From NCBI GenBank assembly GCA_015069605.1, contig SVII01000002.1:1-64000 (forward strand): a stretch of DNA of 64,000 nt, given 5' to 3'. Under the pieces are notes generated by a model that saw only the letters and a list, made by a program, of their open reading frames with translations, had not been told where the DNA came from and did not search any database. Source of the stretch: Clostridiales bacterium (lineage in GTDB: Bacteria > Bacillota > Clostridia > Christensenellales > Borkfalkiaceae). This document shows positions 16,950 through 26,000 of this stretch, piece after piece. Numbering within the stretch: position 1 is the first letter of the stretch; each line of letters opens with the position of its first letter. A program made the translations under genes and the position numbers.

Positions 16950-19900
16950 TTACTCTACCGTACCTGCGCCAAGACGGGATTCTACTTCCGCCAATTTCAC
17001 CGATACAATCTTGGATACGCCCTTTTCTTGCATGGTAACGCCGAACAGCGTGTCCGCTTGGTTCATCGTCGGCTTTCTATGCGTAATTACGATGAACTGC
17101 GTTTCTTCCGCAAAACGTTTCAAATAGGACGCAAAACGATCTACGTTCGCATCGTCCAACGCCGCTTCGATTTCGTCGAGGATACAGAAAGGCATCGGGT
17201 GCGATTTCAAAATAGCAAACAAAATCGCAATCGCCGTCAACGCACGTTCGCCACCCGAAAGCAAGGAAATCTTCGTCAATTTCTTGCCAGGAGGACAAGC
17301 TACGATTTCGATACCAGCATTCAAAGGATCTTCCCCTTCCACGTAATCGATTTGGAGTTCTGCCTGACCGCCGCCAAAGAGTTCCTTAAACGTAACCTTG
17401 AAGTTTTCGTTAATTTGCGCGAACCCTTCATTGAACATACGCAACATTTCTTCGCGGATTTCATCCAAAGCCGCCTGTAAATCGTCGATTGCCTTTTGCA
17501 AATCGTCGCGCTGCGTAACCATTTCCGTGCAATGTTCTTGTTCGTATTGATATTCTTCGATTGCGTTGGGGTTGACCGCGCCAAGCATCGTAATCTTACG
17601 TTTCAACGCCGAAATCAAACCTGCCGCCTCTTCCACGTTAAAGTTTTCCTGACGGAATGCAAGACAGCCCTCGTAATCAAGCTCATACGCCTCTTCCATA
17701 CGCTGACGAGTATTTTCCAAGTTGGTATCAATCTTACTGATTTCGATTTCGCATTTATAGCGCTTGTCGCTACTCTTTGTCAACGTTTCCTGCAAACCCG
17801 TCTTTTCTTCTTCCAAAGCAAGCTGCGCTGCGTTGATTTCTTCTTTTTCTTTCGTGATTTGCGCTATCTTGTCCACGATCGCCTGTACAGCCGCTTTTTC
17901 TTCTTCGGAAAGTTCTTTTTCCTGTGCTTCCGCTTCCAAAGCGTTCAGCTTGGTCTGCGCGTCCGTCTTTTCGTATTCCATATCCAAAATACGTTTTACA
18001 AGGTCGTCCTTTTCCGCTGTAATACGTTCGATCGTTTCTTTTTGCTTTTGCAAATCCGCGGTCAAGGATGCATATTCCAATTCCAAATCACGCAAGGTTT
18101 TGCTCTTGTCTGCGCGTTCTTCTTTGAAAACTTCGCATTGACTGCGCTGGTTTTCCATTTCCTTTTCCGCTTGTTGTCTTTTTGCCGCAAGCTGTTCTTC
18201 GCTGAGCGAGGAGTTCTCTTCTTCCGATTTCAAATCCTGCAATTTGCGTTTGAGATCGTCCAAAGCTACTTGATACGTTTCAATGTCGCCTTCCGCTTCC
18301 GCAATCTGCTGCGTGAGCGCCGTTTCACGTTGCGTCAAACCCGCGATTTCGCTCGTCGCGCCCTGGTATTTTTCACGGAGCGCATCTACCGCTTCTTCCG
18401 CCTCCGCTCTTGCTCGTTCGCTTTCCGCGATTGCTTGCTTTAATTTTTCAATCTGCTTTTGCTTGCGGGCAATATTGTCTTTGCATTCCTGAATCTTACG
18501 TTCGTTGGAAAGGAGTGAACCAGAATCTCTTCTCGTACTACCGCCCGTCATCGCGCCGCTCGTTGAAACGGTGTCGCCGTCGAGGGTTACGATTTTGAAG
18601 AGGTTGCCGTACTTTTTCGCAATCACCGTTGCGTTTGCGATATTGTCGCAAATCAACGTATTGCCCAAAAGGTTGCTGATAACGTTGTAATAATAATCGT
18701 CGTATTTGACAAGTTCCGTCGCAAGACCCATTGCACCGCGTTCACTCAAAGCGCGCTGGATTTCACGGGAATCGGGACGGGGACGCATGCTGGCAACGGG
18801 CAAGAACGTTACGATACCGCCGTTGGTACGTTTCAAATATTCAATCAAATATCTCGCGTCGTCCGCTGTAGGCGTTACGACGTTTTGCATCGCGCCGCCG
18901 AATGCCGTTTCGATTGCCTTTTCATATCTTTGATCGGTGGAAACAACGTCCGCAAGCGCGCCGTGCAAATGTTTGTTGATTTCAGGATTCGTCTTTGCCA
19001 CCGACAATAAACGGCGAACGGATTCCTTATACCCCTCGAAACGGTTTTTCAAACTGATATACATTTCAAGGTTTTCGCGCAAGGACGCCAACTGACCGTT
19101 TGCATTAAACAGTTCTTGGTTGAATTCGTTCACGGTGAGTTGCATTTCACGCGCTTCTTCTTGTTTTTCTTCAAATTCGCGCATACCCGAAGAGGACATA
19201 TCGCGAAGATTTTTCATATCCTTTTTCACGGACGCAAGCTCGTCCGTCAAACGTTCTTTTCTAATAATCGCGCGTTGAAGAGCATTATTGAGTTCGTCAA
19301 TTCTATCCTTTACCGCTTCCATACGCGCCGCAAGCGTACCGAGGTTTTTCTTCATTTCCGCGAGGTTGTCCGCATCCGAAAGCTGGTTCATACGCGTTTC
19401 GTCGGAAAGTCTTTCAAACACCTCGATCTTTTTATCAAGCGCCGCTACGGCAGAACGAAGCACTTCCATCTGCGTATCGATTTCGGTGATTCGCTTTGCG
19501 TCCGCATCGTTTTTATGCGTCGTTTTTGCGATCTCGTCGTCGATTTCTCCGATACGGATTTTACTCGCTTCCAACATCTCCGTCGCCGCGTCGATTTGCG
19601 AACGATAGGTACGGATACGTTCTCTCGCAAGTTTCAATTCCCCATCCTTTCTTTCGTTGCCGACGGAAAGGCTGACGTGTTGATCGTGCAAATCGTTAAG
19701 CTGAATATCCGCTTGGTTGATCTTTTCGCGATTTTCCTCCAAACGGCGATTGATTACGCCAATCTGGGTATTGAGCGAAATAATTTTATCCGAAATCGTC
19801 GCAATGTCCTTTTTGAACTTGCTCTTTTCGTTTTCCGCGTTTTCGTAACGGTATATGTACGTGTTTGCTTCTTGGATCTTTAAGGATTGTGAATATTCGT

Positions 19901-20546
19901 TGTATTCCTTTGCAGCTTCCGCCTGCTTACCCAAGGGGCCAAGACGGCGTTCCGCCTCGTCGATACGCTGACGGTAAATAAAGAGGTTGGCATTGGAATC
20001 CGCAATCTTACGCTCAATATCCGTTTTGGTCGCTTTGAATTTCATAAGCCCAATCGCTTCTTCAAAGATCAAACGACGATCCTCAGGGCGAGCATTCATA
20101 ATCTGTTCGACTTTACCCTGCCCGATGATCGAATACCCTTCTTTGCCAAGCCCGATGCCGTGGAAAAGCGCAACCAAATCCTTCAAACGACTGGGTTGGT
20201 TGTTGATGAGGTATTTACTTTCGCCCGTACGGTACAAACGACGAGTCATGGACACTTCGGGCATGTCCAAATCGAAAATTTTTCTTTCGTTGTCAAACGT
20301 GAGCGTTACTTCGCAGAACGATTGCGGTTTTCTTTCAATCGTACCGCCGAAAATAACGTCTTGCATGTTAGAACCACGCAAGGATTTTGCCGAAGTTTCG
20401 CCAAGTACCCAACGTACCGCGTCGGCTACGTTACTCTTACCGCAACCGTTAGGTCCCACGATACACGTAACCCCTTCTTCAAATCGGATCGTTGTCTTGT
20501 CGGCAAATGATTTAAAGCCGACCAGTTGTATTTCCTTTAAATCCAA
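16950..20546 (-). CDS. smc: Chromosome segregation ATPase SMC
   Basis: 1198 residues. The N-terminal head has Walker A GPNGCGKSNVADAVRWVLGE. Two long coiled coils (about 170-510 and 680-1020) flank a hinge at about 520-680 with GGAMQNVVTPTADDARYLIEYL and DGDTVSTSGAMTGGS. The C-terminal head carries the signature LLSGGERALTAIAILFAI and Walker B FCILDEIEAALDD. The start is a TTG at 20546 with AGGAG 7 nt upstream; no suitable ATG lies nearby. SMC condenses origin regions with ScpA and ScpB, which are not in the window. Confidence 0.97.
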   Translation of the reverse strand: MDLKEIQLVGFKSFADKTTIRFEEGVTCIVGPNGCGKSNVADAVRWVLGETSAKSLRGSNMQDVIFGGTIERKPQSFCEVTLTFDNERKIFDLDMPEVSMTRRLYRTGESKYLINNQPSRLKDLVALFHGIGLGKEGYSIIGQGKVEQIMNARPEDRRLIFEEAIGLMKFKATKTDIERKIADSNANLFIYRQRIDEAERRLGPLGKQAEAAKEYNEYSQSLKIQEANTYIYRYENAENEKSKFKKDIATISDKIISLNTQIGVINRRLEENREKINQADIQLNDLHDQHVSLSVGNERKDGELKLARERIRTYRSQIDAATEMLEASKIRIGEIDDEIAKTTHKNDADAKRITEIDTQMEVLRSAVAALDKKIEVFERLSDETRMNQLSDADNLAEMKKNLGTLAARMEAVKDRIDELNNALQRAIIRKERLTDELASVKKDMKNLRDMSSSGMREFEEKQEEAREMQLTVNEFNQELFNANGQLASLRENLEMYISLKNRFEGYKESVRRLLSVAKTNPEINKHLHGALADVVSTDQRYEKAIETAFGGAMQNVVTPTADDARYLIEYLKRTNGGIVTFLPVASMRPRPDSREIQRALSERGAMGLATELVKYDDYYYNVISNLLGNTLICDNIANATVIAKKYGNLFKIVTLDGDTVSTSGAMTGGSTRRDSGSLLSNERKIQECKDNIARKQKQIEKLKQAIAESERARAEAEEAVDALREKYQGATSEIAGLTQRETALTQQIAEAEGDIETYQVALDDLKRKLQDLKSEEENSSLSEEQLAAKRQQAEKEMENQRSQCEVFKEERADKSKTLRDLELEYASLTADLQKQKETIERITAEKDDLVKRILDMEYEKTDAQTKLNALEAEAQEKELSEEEKAAVQAIVDKIAQITKEKEEINAAQLALEEEKTGLQETLTKSSDKRYKCEIEISKIDTNLENTRQRMEEAYELDYEGCLAFRQENFNVEEAAGLISALKRKITMLGAVNPNAIEEYQYEQEHCTEMVTQRDDLQKAIDDLQAALDEIREEMLRMFNEGFAQINENFKVTFKELFGGGQAELQIDYVEGEDPLNAGIEIVACPPGKKLTKISLLSGGERALTAIAILFAILKSHPMPFCILDEIEAALDDANVDRFASYLKRFAEETQFIVITHRKPTMNQADTLFGVTMQEKGVSKIVSVKLAEVESRLGAGTVE

Positions 20547-20619
20547 AATGTACTCCTTGTGATATGTTTATATATCTGTTATATTTTTTACTTTCCTATT
20601 TGCCTATCTTAAAACAGCT

Positions 20620-20690
20620 TGCAAAACACTCTTTGTGCTTGTTTACTTTTTTAGGCATAGACATGAATGGAGCTTTTCTCCATCCCATAA
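20620..20690. repeat. Intergenic mosaic element, copy D
   Basis: Between the smc start and rnc stop. ATGGAG-CTTTT-CTCCAT is at 20667-20683. On the minus strand it is followed, after five bases, by TCTATGCCTAAAAAAG, which matches TCTATGCTTTAAAAAAG next to the equivalent hairpin at 51.42 kb. A further weak hairpin (CAC...GTG) occupies 20627-20637. Confidence 0.5.
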
Positions 20691-20716
20691 GTAAGAGCAA
20701 CGTTCCCCTTGTCCCT

Positions 20717-21397
20717 TTATTTGCGTTGGTTATCCCAAGGCTTTTCGCAAAGCAGTTTTTCCAGCATTGCCGACGCCGCCGCCGATTCTGCTTCTTTTTT
20801 ACTGCCGCCTTCGCCTATCTCACAAAAACCCGCCGCCCGCGCTTCACAACGGAAAATAGGCGCGTTGTCTTTGCCCGACTGTTTGCACACGTACACGGGT
20901 GGCTCTTTTCCAAATTTTTGTAAATATTCCTGCAAAGCGCCTTTGGGATTTTTCTCCTCCGTAACGTCGTGGAGCATACCATGTCTATAAATAAATTCTT
21001 TCGCCGCGGTATAGCCACCATCAAGATAGATCGCCGCCACCACTGTTTCAAAGATACTCGACACTGTTTTTCTGCCCACGTTCGCCGCGCCGCCAACCGT
21101 CAACAAATATTGTTGTAATCCCAGCGCACGCACCGCCTTGTCCAACGCTTCTTCACAGACAAGTTTTTGACGACATTTCGTCAAATCCCCTTCGTCCGAA
21201 CGCGCGTGCGTTACGTACTGCCATTCCGTTACGACAAGCTGTAACACCGCGTCGCCTAAATATTCCATGCGCTCGTTGTCCTCGCCTCCGTACTTATTCG
21301 CGTACGTGGAGTGGGTAAACGCTTCTTTTAACAGCGCTTTGTTTTGAAATACGTAACCGAGTTTTTTCTCCAACTCCGTGTAAGGAAAATTCGTCAA
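20717..21397 (-). CDS. rnc: Ribonuclease III
   Basis: 226 residues. Cleaves double-stranded RNA in rRNA maturation and mRNA turnover. The catalytic signature ERMEYLGDAVLQLVV lies near residues 42-56, with the second acidic site in KTVSSIFETVVAAIYLDGG. The C-terminal double-stranded RNA-binding domain spans about 155-220. The start overlaps the plsX stop by 4 bp. The acpP gene that often separates plsX and rnc is absent. Confidence 0.97.
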   Translation of the reverse strand: MTNFPYTELEKKLGYVFQNKALLKEAFTHSTYANKYGGEDNERMEYLGDAVLQLVVTEWQYVTHARSDEGDLTKCRQKLVCEEALDKAVRALGLQQYLLTVGGAANVGRKTVSSIFETVVAAIYLDGGYTAAKEFIYRHGMLHDVTEEKNPKGALQEYLQKFGKEPPVYVCKQSGKDNAPIFRCEARAAGFCEIGEGGSKKEAESAAASAMLEKLLCEKPWDNQRK

Positions 21398-22464
21398 TTC
21401 GTTGCTCCCGTTTCCGTTGCGGCTGTATCCGCCGCAGTCGCTTTTGCGGTGATCGCCGCCATATCCACGCTGTCGATCATCGTCTTGATCTTACCGACAA
21501 GATCCCCTCTCGCCGCATCTGCCGCCTGCTTGATACAAACTGCAAAACCGCGCGCTTTGGAGTTGCCATGGCCCTTTACCACTGCTTTGGAAAGTCCTAA
21601 AAACATCGCGCCGCCAACCGCTTCGTAGTCAAGCTGTCCTTTGATGTTTTTGATAATGTCCAAACACAACGCCGCGCGGAGCTTAGTGAATAAGTTACGC
21701 TTAAAGGCTTTGTTCATAATGGTGGAAACCGTTTTTCCACAGCCTTCCGCCGCTTTCATCGCAATATTGCCCGTGAAACCGTCCGCAACCATAACGTCCA
21801 CGTCGCCGTACATCAAATCACGGCCTTCACGGTTGCCTTGGTAATTGATACAATCAATCGATTTCAAAATCTCGTTGGTTTCCTGCTGCAACAAAAGCCC
21901 CTTATGATCTTCCGTACCGTTGTTCAACAGCCCAACCGTCGGGCTCTTGATTCCATACACGGTTTGCGCGTATGCCGTTGCCATAATAGAAAAATGTACG
22001 AGGTTGATGGGCTTACATTCGAGATTCGCACCGCAATCGCAAAGGAAGGTAGCACCCCCTCTATGGTTGGGAATCATGGGACAAAGCGCAGGACGAGATA
22101 CGCCCTTCAATCTGCCAAGAACCAAAACACCCGCCGTCAGCACCGCACCCGTCGAACCGGAAGATACCAACCCATCCGCTTTGCCTTCTTTTAAAAGCCT
22201 AAACGCTACAACCGTAGAGGAGTCTTTTTTCGTTTTCACCGCTTTCGTCGGCACTTCTTCCATGCCGATCACTTCTGTCGTATGCACGATTTCCAAACGG
22301 CTTTGGTCGTATTTGCAGTTGGCAAGCTCCGCCTTAATTTGCGTTTCGTCACCGCAAAGAATCAAGTACAGGTCTTTATCTTTGTTGAGCGCTTCTACAC
22401 ACCCAAGGACTTGCTGTTTCGGCGCGAAATCGCCGCCCATTGCATCAATTACAATTTTCGTCAT
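21394..22464 (-). CDS. plsX: Phosphate acyltransferase PlsX
   Basis: 356 residues. Converts acyl-ACP to acyl-phosphate for phospholipid synthesis. Family motifs are KIVIDAMGGDFAP at the N-terminus, SSGSTGAVLTAGV, and the C-terminal VGGAMFLGLSKAVVKGHG. After the conserved core there is a roughly 30-residue tail rich in Ala and Thr (ITAKATAADTAATETGATN), which is unusual. The ATG at 22464 was chosen because it gives the family N-terminus; the upstream extension to 22524 runs into an intergenic element. AAGGAAAG precedes it by about 10 nt. Confidence 0.95.
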   Translation of the reverse strand: MTKIVIDAMGGDFAPKQQVLGCVEALNKDKDLYLILCGDETQIKAELANCKYDQSRLEIVHTTEVIGMEEVPTKAVKTKKDSSTVVAFRLLKEGKADGLVSSGSTGAVLTAGVLVLGRLKGVSRPALCPMIPNHRGGATFLCDCGANLECKPINLVHFSIMATAYAQTVYGIKSPTVGLLNNGTEDHKGLLLQQETNEILKSIDCINYQGNREGRDLMYGDVDVMVADGFTGNIAMKAAEGCGKTVSTIMNKAFKRNLFTKLRAALCLDIIKNIKGQLDYEAVGGAMFLGLSKAVVKGHGNSKARGFAVCIKQAADAARGDLVGKIKTMIDSVDMAAITAKATAADTAATETGATN

Positions 22465-22524
22465 ATTTTTTCTTTCCTTACTACGGATTGTTTTTTCTTT
22501 TGTGGCAACGTTCCGTTGCATCAT

Positions 22525-22693
22525 GTTTTTCTATCTTTCTTGTTCTTGGTCGGTTTTCACGAAATTAAAACGTGGAGATACGAGCAGTTCAAGGCACGTT
22601 GAGCACGCTGCAGGGAGCGTACAAAACGTACGTGACCAAAGCGCGCGGAAACGCAACGCAGAAATGCGACGTATATACGCATTTTAAAGCGTT
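22525..22693. repeat. Intergenic element H between asnS and plsX
   Basis: About 160 bp without a plausible gene. It begins (plus strand) with TTTTTCTATCTTTCTTG, shared with the gaps at 11.97 and 51.54 kb. It then contains small inverted repeats: GTACAAAACGTAC at about 22620-22632, and AAATGCG...CGCATTT at 22663-22684. GC-rich and AT-rich stretches alternate. The composition differs from a normal intergenic gap; I suspect a dispersed repeat or structured RNA. Confidence 0.4.
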
Positions 22694-24085
22694 TTAATAT
22701 TTCATGTCGCCAAATGTACGAGGATACGGCAACACATCACGAATATTCGCAATACCCGTCAAATACATGATCATACGTTCAAAGCCCATACCGAAACCGC
22801 TGTGAGTCGTACCGCCGTATCTACGAAGATCGAGATACCACGAATAATCCGCAGGATCCATACCCAATTCTTTGATGCGGTTGTACAGTTTTTCATAGCT
22901 GTCTTCTCTTTGCGAACCGCCGCAAAGCTCCCCAATACCAGGCACGAGCAAGTCTGCCGCCGCCACCGTCTTTCCGTCGGGGTTTTGCTTCATATAGAAC
23001 GCTTTGATTTCCTTGGGATAATCGGTGAGGAATACGGGTTTCTTATATACCGTTTCCGTGAGGAAACGTTCGTGTTCGCTCTGCAAATCCTTACCCCAGA
23101 AAATGTTTTTATCCTCGAATTTGTCCGCGTTCTGTTTCAAGATTTCGATTGCTTCGGTGTACGTCAAACGCACGAACGCGTTTTCCGCTACGTTCTTTAA
23201 TCTTTCAATCAACCCCTTATCTACGAACTGGTTGAGGAAGTTAATTTCGTCGGGACAGGTTTGAAATACGTAGTTGATGATGTGTTTGACCATCGCTTCT
23301 TGAATATCCATATCCCCTGCAAGATCGCAGAACGCCATTTCGGGTTCGATCATCCAAAATTCCGCCGCGTGACGCGCCGTGTTGGAGTGTTCCGCACGGA
23401 AAGTGGGCCCAAACGTGTACACGTTACCAAACGCCATCGCGTACGTTTCCGCGTTCAACTGTCCCGATACGGTAAGCGCTGTACGCTTGCCGAAGAAATC
23501 TTCTTTGTAATCTACTTTTTTACCCTTTGCAATTTCATCCAAGTCCAACGTCGTAACTTGGAACATAGCGCCCGCGCCTTCGCAGTCGCTCCCCGTCAAA
23601 ATGGGAGTATGCACGTACACAAACCCGCGGTCGTTGAAGAATTTATGAATCGCAATCGCCGCTTCGCTGCGGATACGGAACGCCGCGCCGAAAAGGTTAG
23701 TACGAGGACGAAGGTAAGCAATTTCACGCAAAAATTCTACGCTGTGGCGTTTTTTCTGCAAGGGGTAATCGGGAGTAGATTCCCCTTCCACCTTAATTTC
23801 CGTCGCCTTGATTTCGTAAGGTTGTTTATTTTCAGGAGTGGAAACGACTACGCCCGTTACGATCAACGCGCAACCGACGTTCTCCTTTGCAATTTCGTCG
23901 TAATTTTCCAAATTTGCTCTTTCAAAAACGATTTGCGTGTTTTTAAAACAGCTACCGTCGTTGAGTTCAATAAAGCCAAACGCTTTGGAATCGCGTATCG
24001 TTTTTGCCCAGCCTGCTACCGTCACCGTCTTTCCATCGTACGCCGCAAGGTTGGCATTGAGTTCTTTCAAAAAGAGTCTTTCCAT
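22694..24085 (-). CDS. asnS: Asparaginyl-tRNA synthetase
   Basis: 463 residues. Class IIb synthetase charging tRNA-Asn. An N-terminal OB-fold anticodon-binding domain ([24 protein letters not shown], quoted only as a marker) spans 15-105. Motif 2 lies in [20 protein letters not shown] and motif 3 in [19 protein letters not shown]. Thus direct Asn-tRNA charging is available. Its leader (promoter at 24174-24202) folds into one hairpin but lacks T-box sequences. Confidence 0.97.
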   Translation of the reverse strand: MERLFLKELNANLAAYDGKTVTVAGWAKTIRDSKAFGFIELNDGSCFKNTQIVFERANLENYDEIAKENVGCALIVTGVVVSTPENKQPYEIKATEIKVEGESTPDYPLQKKRHSVEFLREIAYLRPRTNLFGAAFRIRSEAAIAIHKFFNDRGFVYVHTPILTGSDCEGAGAMFQVTTLDLDEIAKGKKVDYKEDFFGKRTALTVSGQLNAETYAMAFGNVYTFGPTFRAEHSNTARHAAEFWMIEPEMAFCDLAGDMDIQEAMVKHIINYVFQTCPDEINFLNQFVDKGLIERLKNVAENAFVRLTYTEAIEILKQNADKFEDKNIFWGKDLQSEHERFLTETVYKKPVFLTDYPKEIKAFYMKQNPDGKTVAAADLLVPGIGELCGGSQREDSYEKLYNRIKELGMDPADYSWYLDLRRYGGTTHSGFGMGFERMIMYLTGIANIRDVLPYPRTFGDMKY

Positions 24086-24173
24086 CGTAAATCCTGCCTT
24101 TTTTGTTCTTTGTGTCTAAAGGAAAAGTTTTATTTTCGTCTTTGGGACGCTTTTTCCTACTCTATACTTCCTT

Positions 24174-24202
24174 ATTATAACATTTTTTTATAAAAAACAC
24201 AA
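24174..24202 (-). promoter_or_regulatory. asnS promoter
   Basis: Minus strand: -35 TTGTGT (24202-24197), 17 bp, -10 TATAAT (24179-24174). The leader of about 80 nt begins with GGAAAAAGCGTC...GACG...CTTTTCC, a stable hairpin. Confidence 0.65.
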
Positions 24203-24216
24203 TCGTTTGAAGCTAT

Positions 24217-25059
24217 TTAATTTGTCGGAAGAGGGATTTTTTTGACGATTATGCCTTGAATAGGGCGATATTCGTCCTTTCGTAAACGCTTGCGCCACAA
24301 CAAGTTATCCCCTTTGTAACATTCGAGGTAACACTCACTTTTTACGCCGCTCTTTTCCACACGCAAAACCTCCTCTTTTTCCCCCTCTTTTACAATGGGT
24401 TGCGGCGGCAAGATTTCTCCCAGCGTTTTTGCATTCAACTCGTACCTGTACCCCTCATTTTTACCAAAGAAGGTGATTTTGATACCGCCTTGAAAGACGT
24501 TTGCAGATAGATATACAGGGTGAGCGTGGGGATTAAACAAACAAAGATCGCTTTGAGAAGACACCATAGCGTCGCGTGAGGGGGAAACGTACCCCACTTG
24601 CAAGGAATGCGGATGGTATTCCGTAACGGTAAGCCCCGATTTCAGCGCGGCGTTATACAACGTCGTGCTGACTTGACACACGCCGCCGCCCACTCCAAGC
24701 ACATACTCCCCATTGATAATGATTTTTGCCTGCTGAAACCCCGATTCTTCGGTACGCCTGCCCACCGTTTGATTGAAAGAAAACTCCCCATAAGGCTGTA
24801 TGGTTACACCGTCGATTAAAGAGGCGGCAATCGCGATATTCTCACACCTGCCCCCCTCGTTTGCATTAAAATACGTAGTGTAAGAGGATAATGTTTCCCA
24901 GCCGTATGGGTTATCTTTGACGACCGTTTTTGTTTGCACTCGTTCGCTTGCCCATACCGTCGTCCAATTTTGTAAACCACCGCCAAACGAGCAAGCAATA
25001 AAAAAAGCGCTCGTCAAAAAGAGCGCCGTTCGATATAAATACCATTGTTTTTTTGTCAT
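24217..25059 (-). CDS. VanW family protein
   Basis: 280 residues. One N-terminal TM or signal segment (about 8-28), then the VanW domain: FNANEGGRCENIAIAAS, GEFSFNQTVGRRTEESGFQQAKII, GVGGGVCQVSTTLYNAAL and EYHPHSLQVGYV. It is presumably outside the cell. VanW occurs in some vancomycin-resistance clusters but also as a common cell-wall protein of unknown biochemical role in Clostridia. There are no other van genes here, so resistance should not be inferred. I chose the ATG at 25059 over a GTG at 25092. Confidence 0.88.
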   Translation of the reverse strand: MTKKQWYLYRTALFLTSAFFIACSFGGGLQNWTTVWASERVQTKTVVKDNPYGWETLSSYTTYFNANEGGRCENIAIAASLIDGVTIQPYGEFSFNQTVGRRTEESGFQQAKIIINGEYVLGVGGGVCQVSTTLYNAALKSGLTVTEYHPHSLQVGYVSPSRDAMVSSQSDLCLFNPHAHPVYLSANVFQGGIKITFFGKNEGYRYELNAKTLGEILPPQPIVKEGEKEEVLRVEKSGVKSECYLECYKGDNLLWRKRLRKDEYRPIQGIIVKKIPLPTN

Positions 25060-25098
25060 ATTCTCTCGTCCGTCCCTCGTTATGTACGACACGGAAAA

Positions 25099-25929
25099 TC
25101 AGTCCTCGTCTTTTAAAAGCTGTTCCAAAAGTTTATCAGACGGGTGAAATACGGGATTACCTACTCGGTGGATCGCGTCTAAATAATGCGTATCCGAACC
25201 GCCCGTCACGAATACCCCCCATTTTTTCGCCAAGCCTTTGAAATACTCCGTTTCCTCGTTAGTATGCGTGGAATAATAGGCTTCTATTCCGTCCGCGCCG
25301 TAATCAGCGAGGTCTTTAAGCAAATTTTCTTTCTCAAACGCAGGCATAGTGATCCTGCCAGGATGAGCTATGCAGGCAATTCCCCCAAGCGCGTGAATAC
25401 AATCAATCGCCGCCTTTGGCGTGGGTCTGCCAAACGAAGAATGCGCAGGCTTGTTGCGGTTTAAAAACCGCGCGTACGTTTCCCCTTCCGTAATCCCCAA
25501 ATGTTTCGCCGCCGCGCGCGCAATCAGCATACTATGCACAGGGGAATTGACATCCACGCGCAACGCAAGCACTTCCTCCACAGTAACAGGCACACCGAGT
25601 TTTTGGAATTTTTCCACACTCTCCTGCACACGCACAATGGAAGCGTGTTGTCTGTCTTTTAAAAATTTTTCATACGACGCGCCTTCCTTGCATCCATACC
25701 CCAAAATATGAATTTTTTCCTCGCCATCATAAGCGGAAATCTCCCAACCGCACACGTAGCGAAGCCCGAATTTTTTCGCCGCTGCACGCTTTATTTCCAA
25801 CCCATTCATGGTGTCATGATCGGTAATAGACAAAAACTCCACCCCGCTTTCTTTTGCGAGGCGGCACATTTCTTCAGGCGTATAATGTCCATCGGAATAG
25901 ATACTGTGTAAATGCAAATCAGCGCGCAT
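25099..25929 (-). CDS. PHP domain phosphoesterase (RNase AM / YciV-like)
   Basis: 276 residues. Polymerase-and-histidinol-phosphatase fold with metal-binding motifs DLHLHSIYSDG (4-14), ITDHDTMNG, ACIAHPGR and VTGGSDTHYLD. Relatives hydrolyse 3',5'-bisphosphates or act as 5'-3' exoribonucleases on short RNAs. It is 6 bp or more upstream of the VanW gene on the same strand, but a shared function is not obvious. Confidence 0.88.
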   Translation of the reverse strand: MRADLHLHSIYSDGHYTPEEMCRLAKESGVEFLSITDHDTMNGLEIKRAAAKKFGLRYVCGWEISAYDGEEKIHILGYGCKEGASYEKFLKDRQHASIVRVQESVEKFQKLGVPVTVEEVLALRVDVNSPVHSMLIARAAAKHLGITEGETYARFLNRNKPAHSSFGRPTPKAAIDCIHALGGIACIAHPGRITMPAFEKENLLKDLADYGADGIEAYYSTHTNEETEYFKGLAKKWGVFVTGGSDTHYLDAIHRVGNPVFHPSDKLLEQLLKDED

Positions 25930-25950
25930 TTTCCTATTTTTCTCCTTACT

Positions 25951-25994
25951 GCAACCTTTTGTTGCCTAACGTAGAGCCAAAAGACTCAGTTTTT
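25951..25994. repeat. Mini-palindromes between the PHP gene and recF (element F)
   Basis: GCAAC-CTTTT-GTTGC at 25951-25965 and AAAAGAC-TCA-GTTTTT at 25980-25994. The second is on the minus strand an AACTGAGT-centred hairpin like those at 3125-3143 and 51289-51307, also just upstream of a gene start. Confidence 0.45.
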
Positions 25995-26000
25995 GCGGTA

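Noticed and set aside
17496..18443. A 315-codon plus-strand open frame
   Set aside because: Antisense shadow of the smc coiled coil; extreme Phe/Arg composition.
24086..24173. T-box riboswitch upstream of asnS
   Set aside because: The leader is only about 80 nt with one hairpin; no T-box core (AGGGTGGNACCGCG-like) or specifier loop is visible.
23261..24193. A 310-codon plus-strand open frame
   Set aside because: Antisense of asnS; no domain, Arg/Phe-rich.
24217..25059. Vancomycin resistance
   Set aside because: A VanW-domain gene alone is common in Clostridia; no vanHAX or two-component genes are present.
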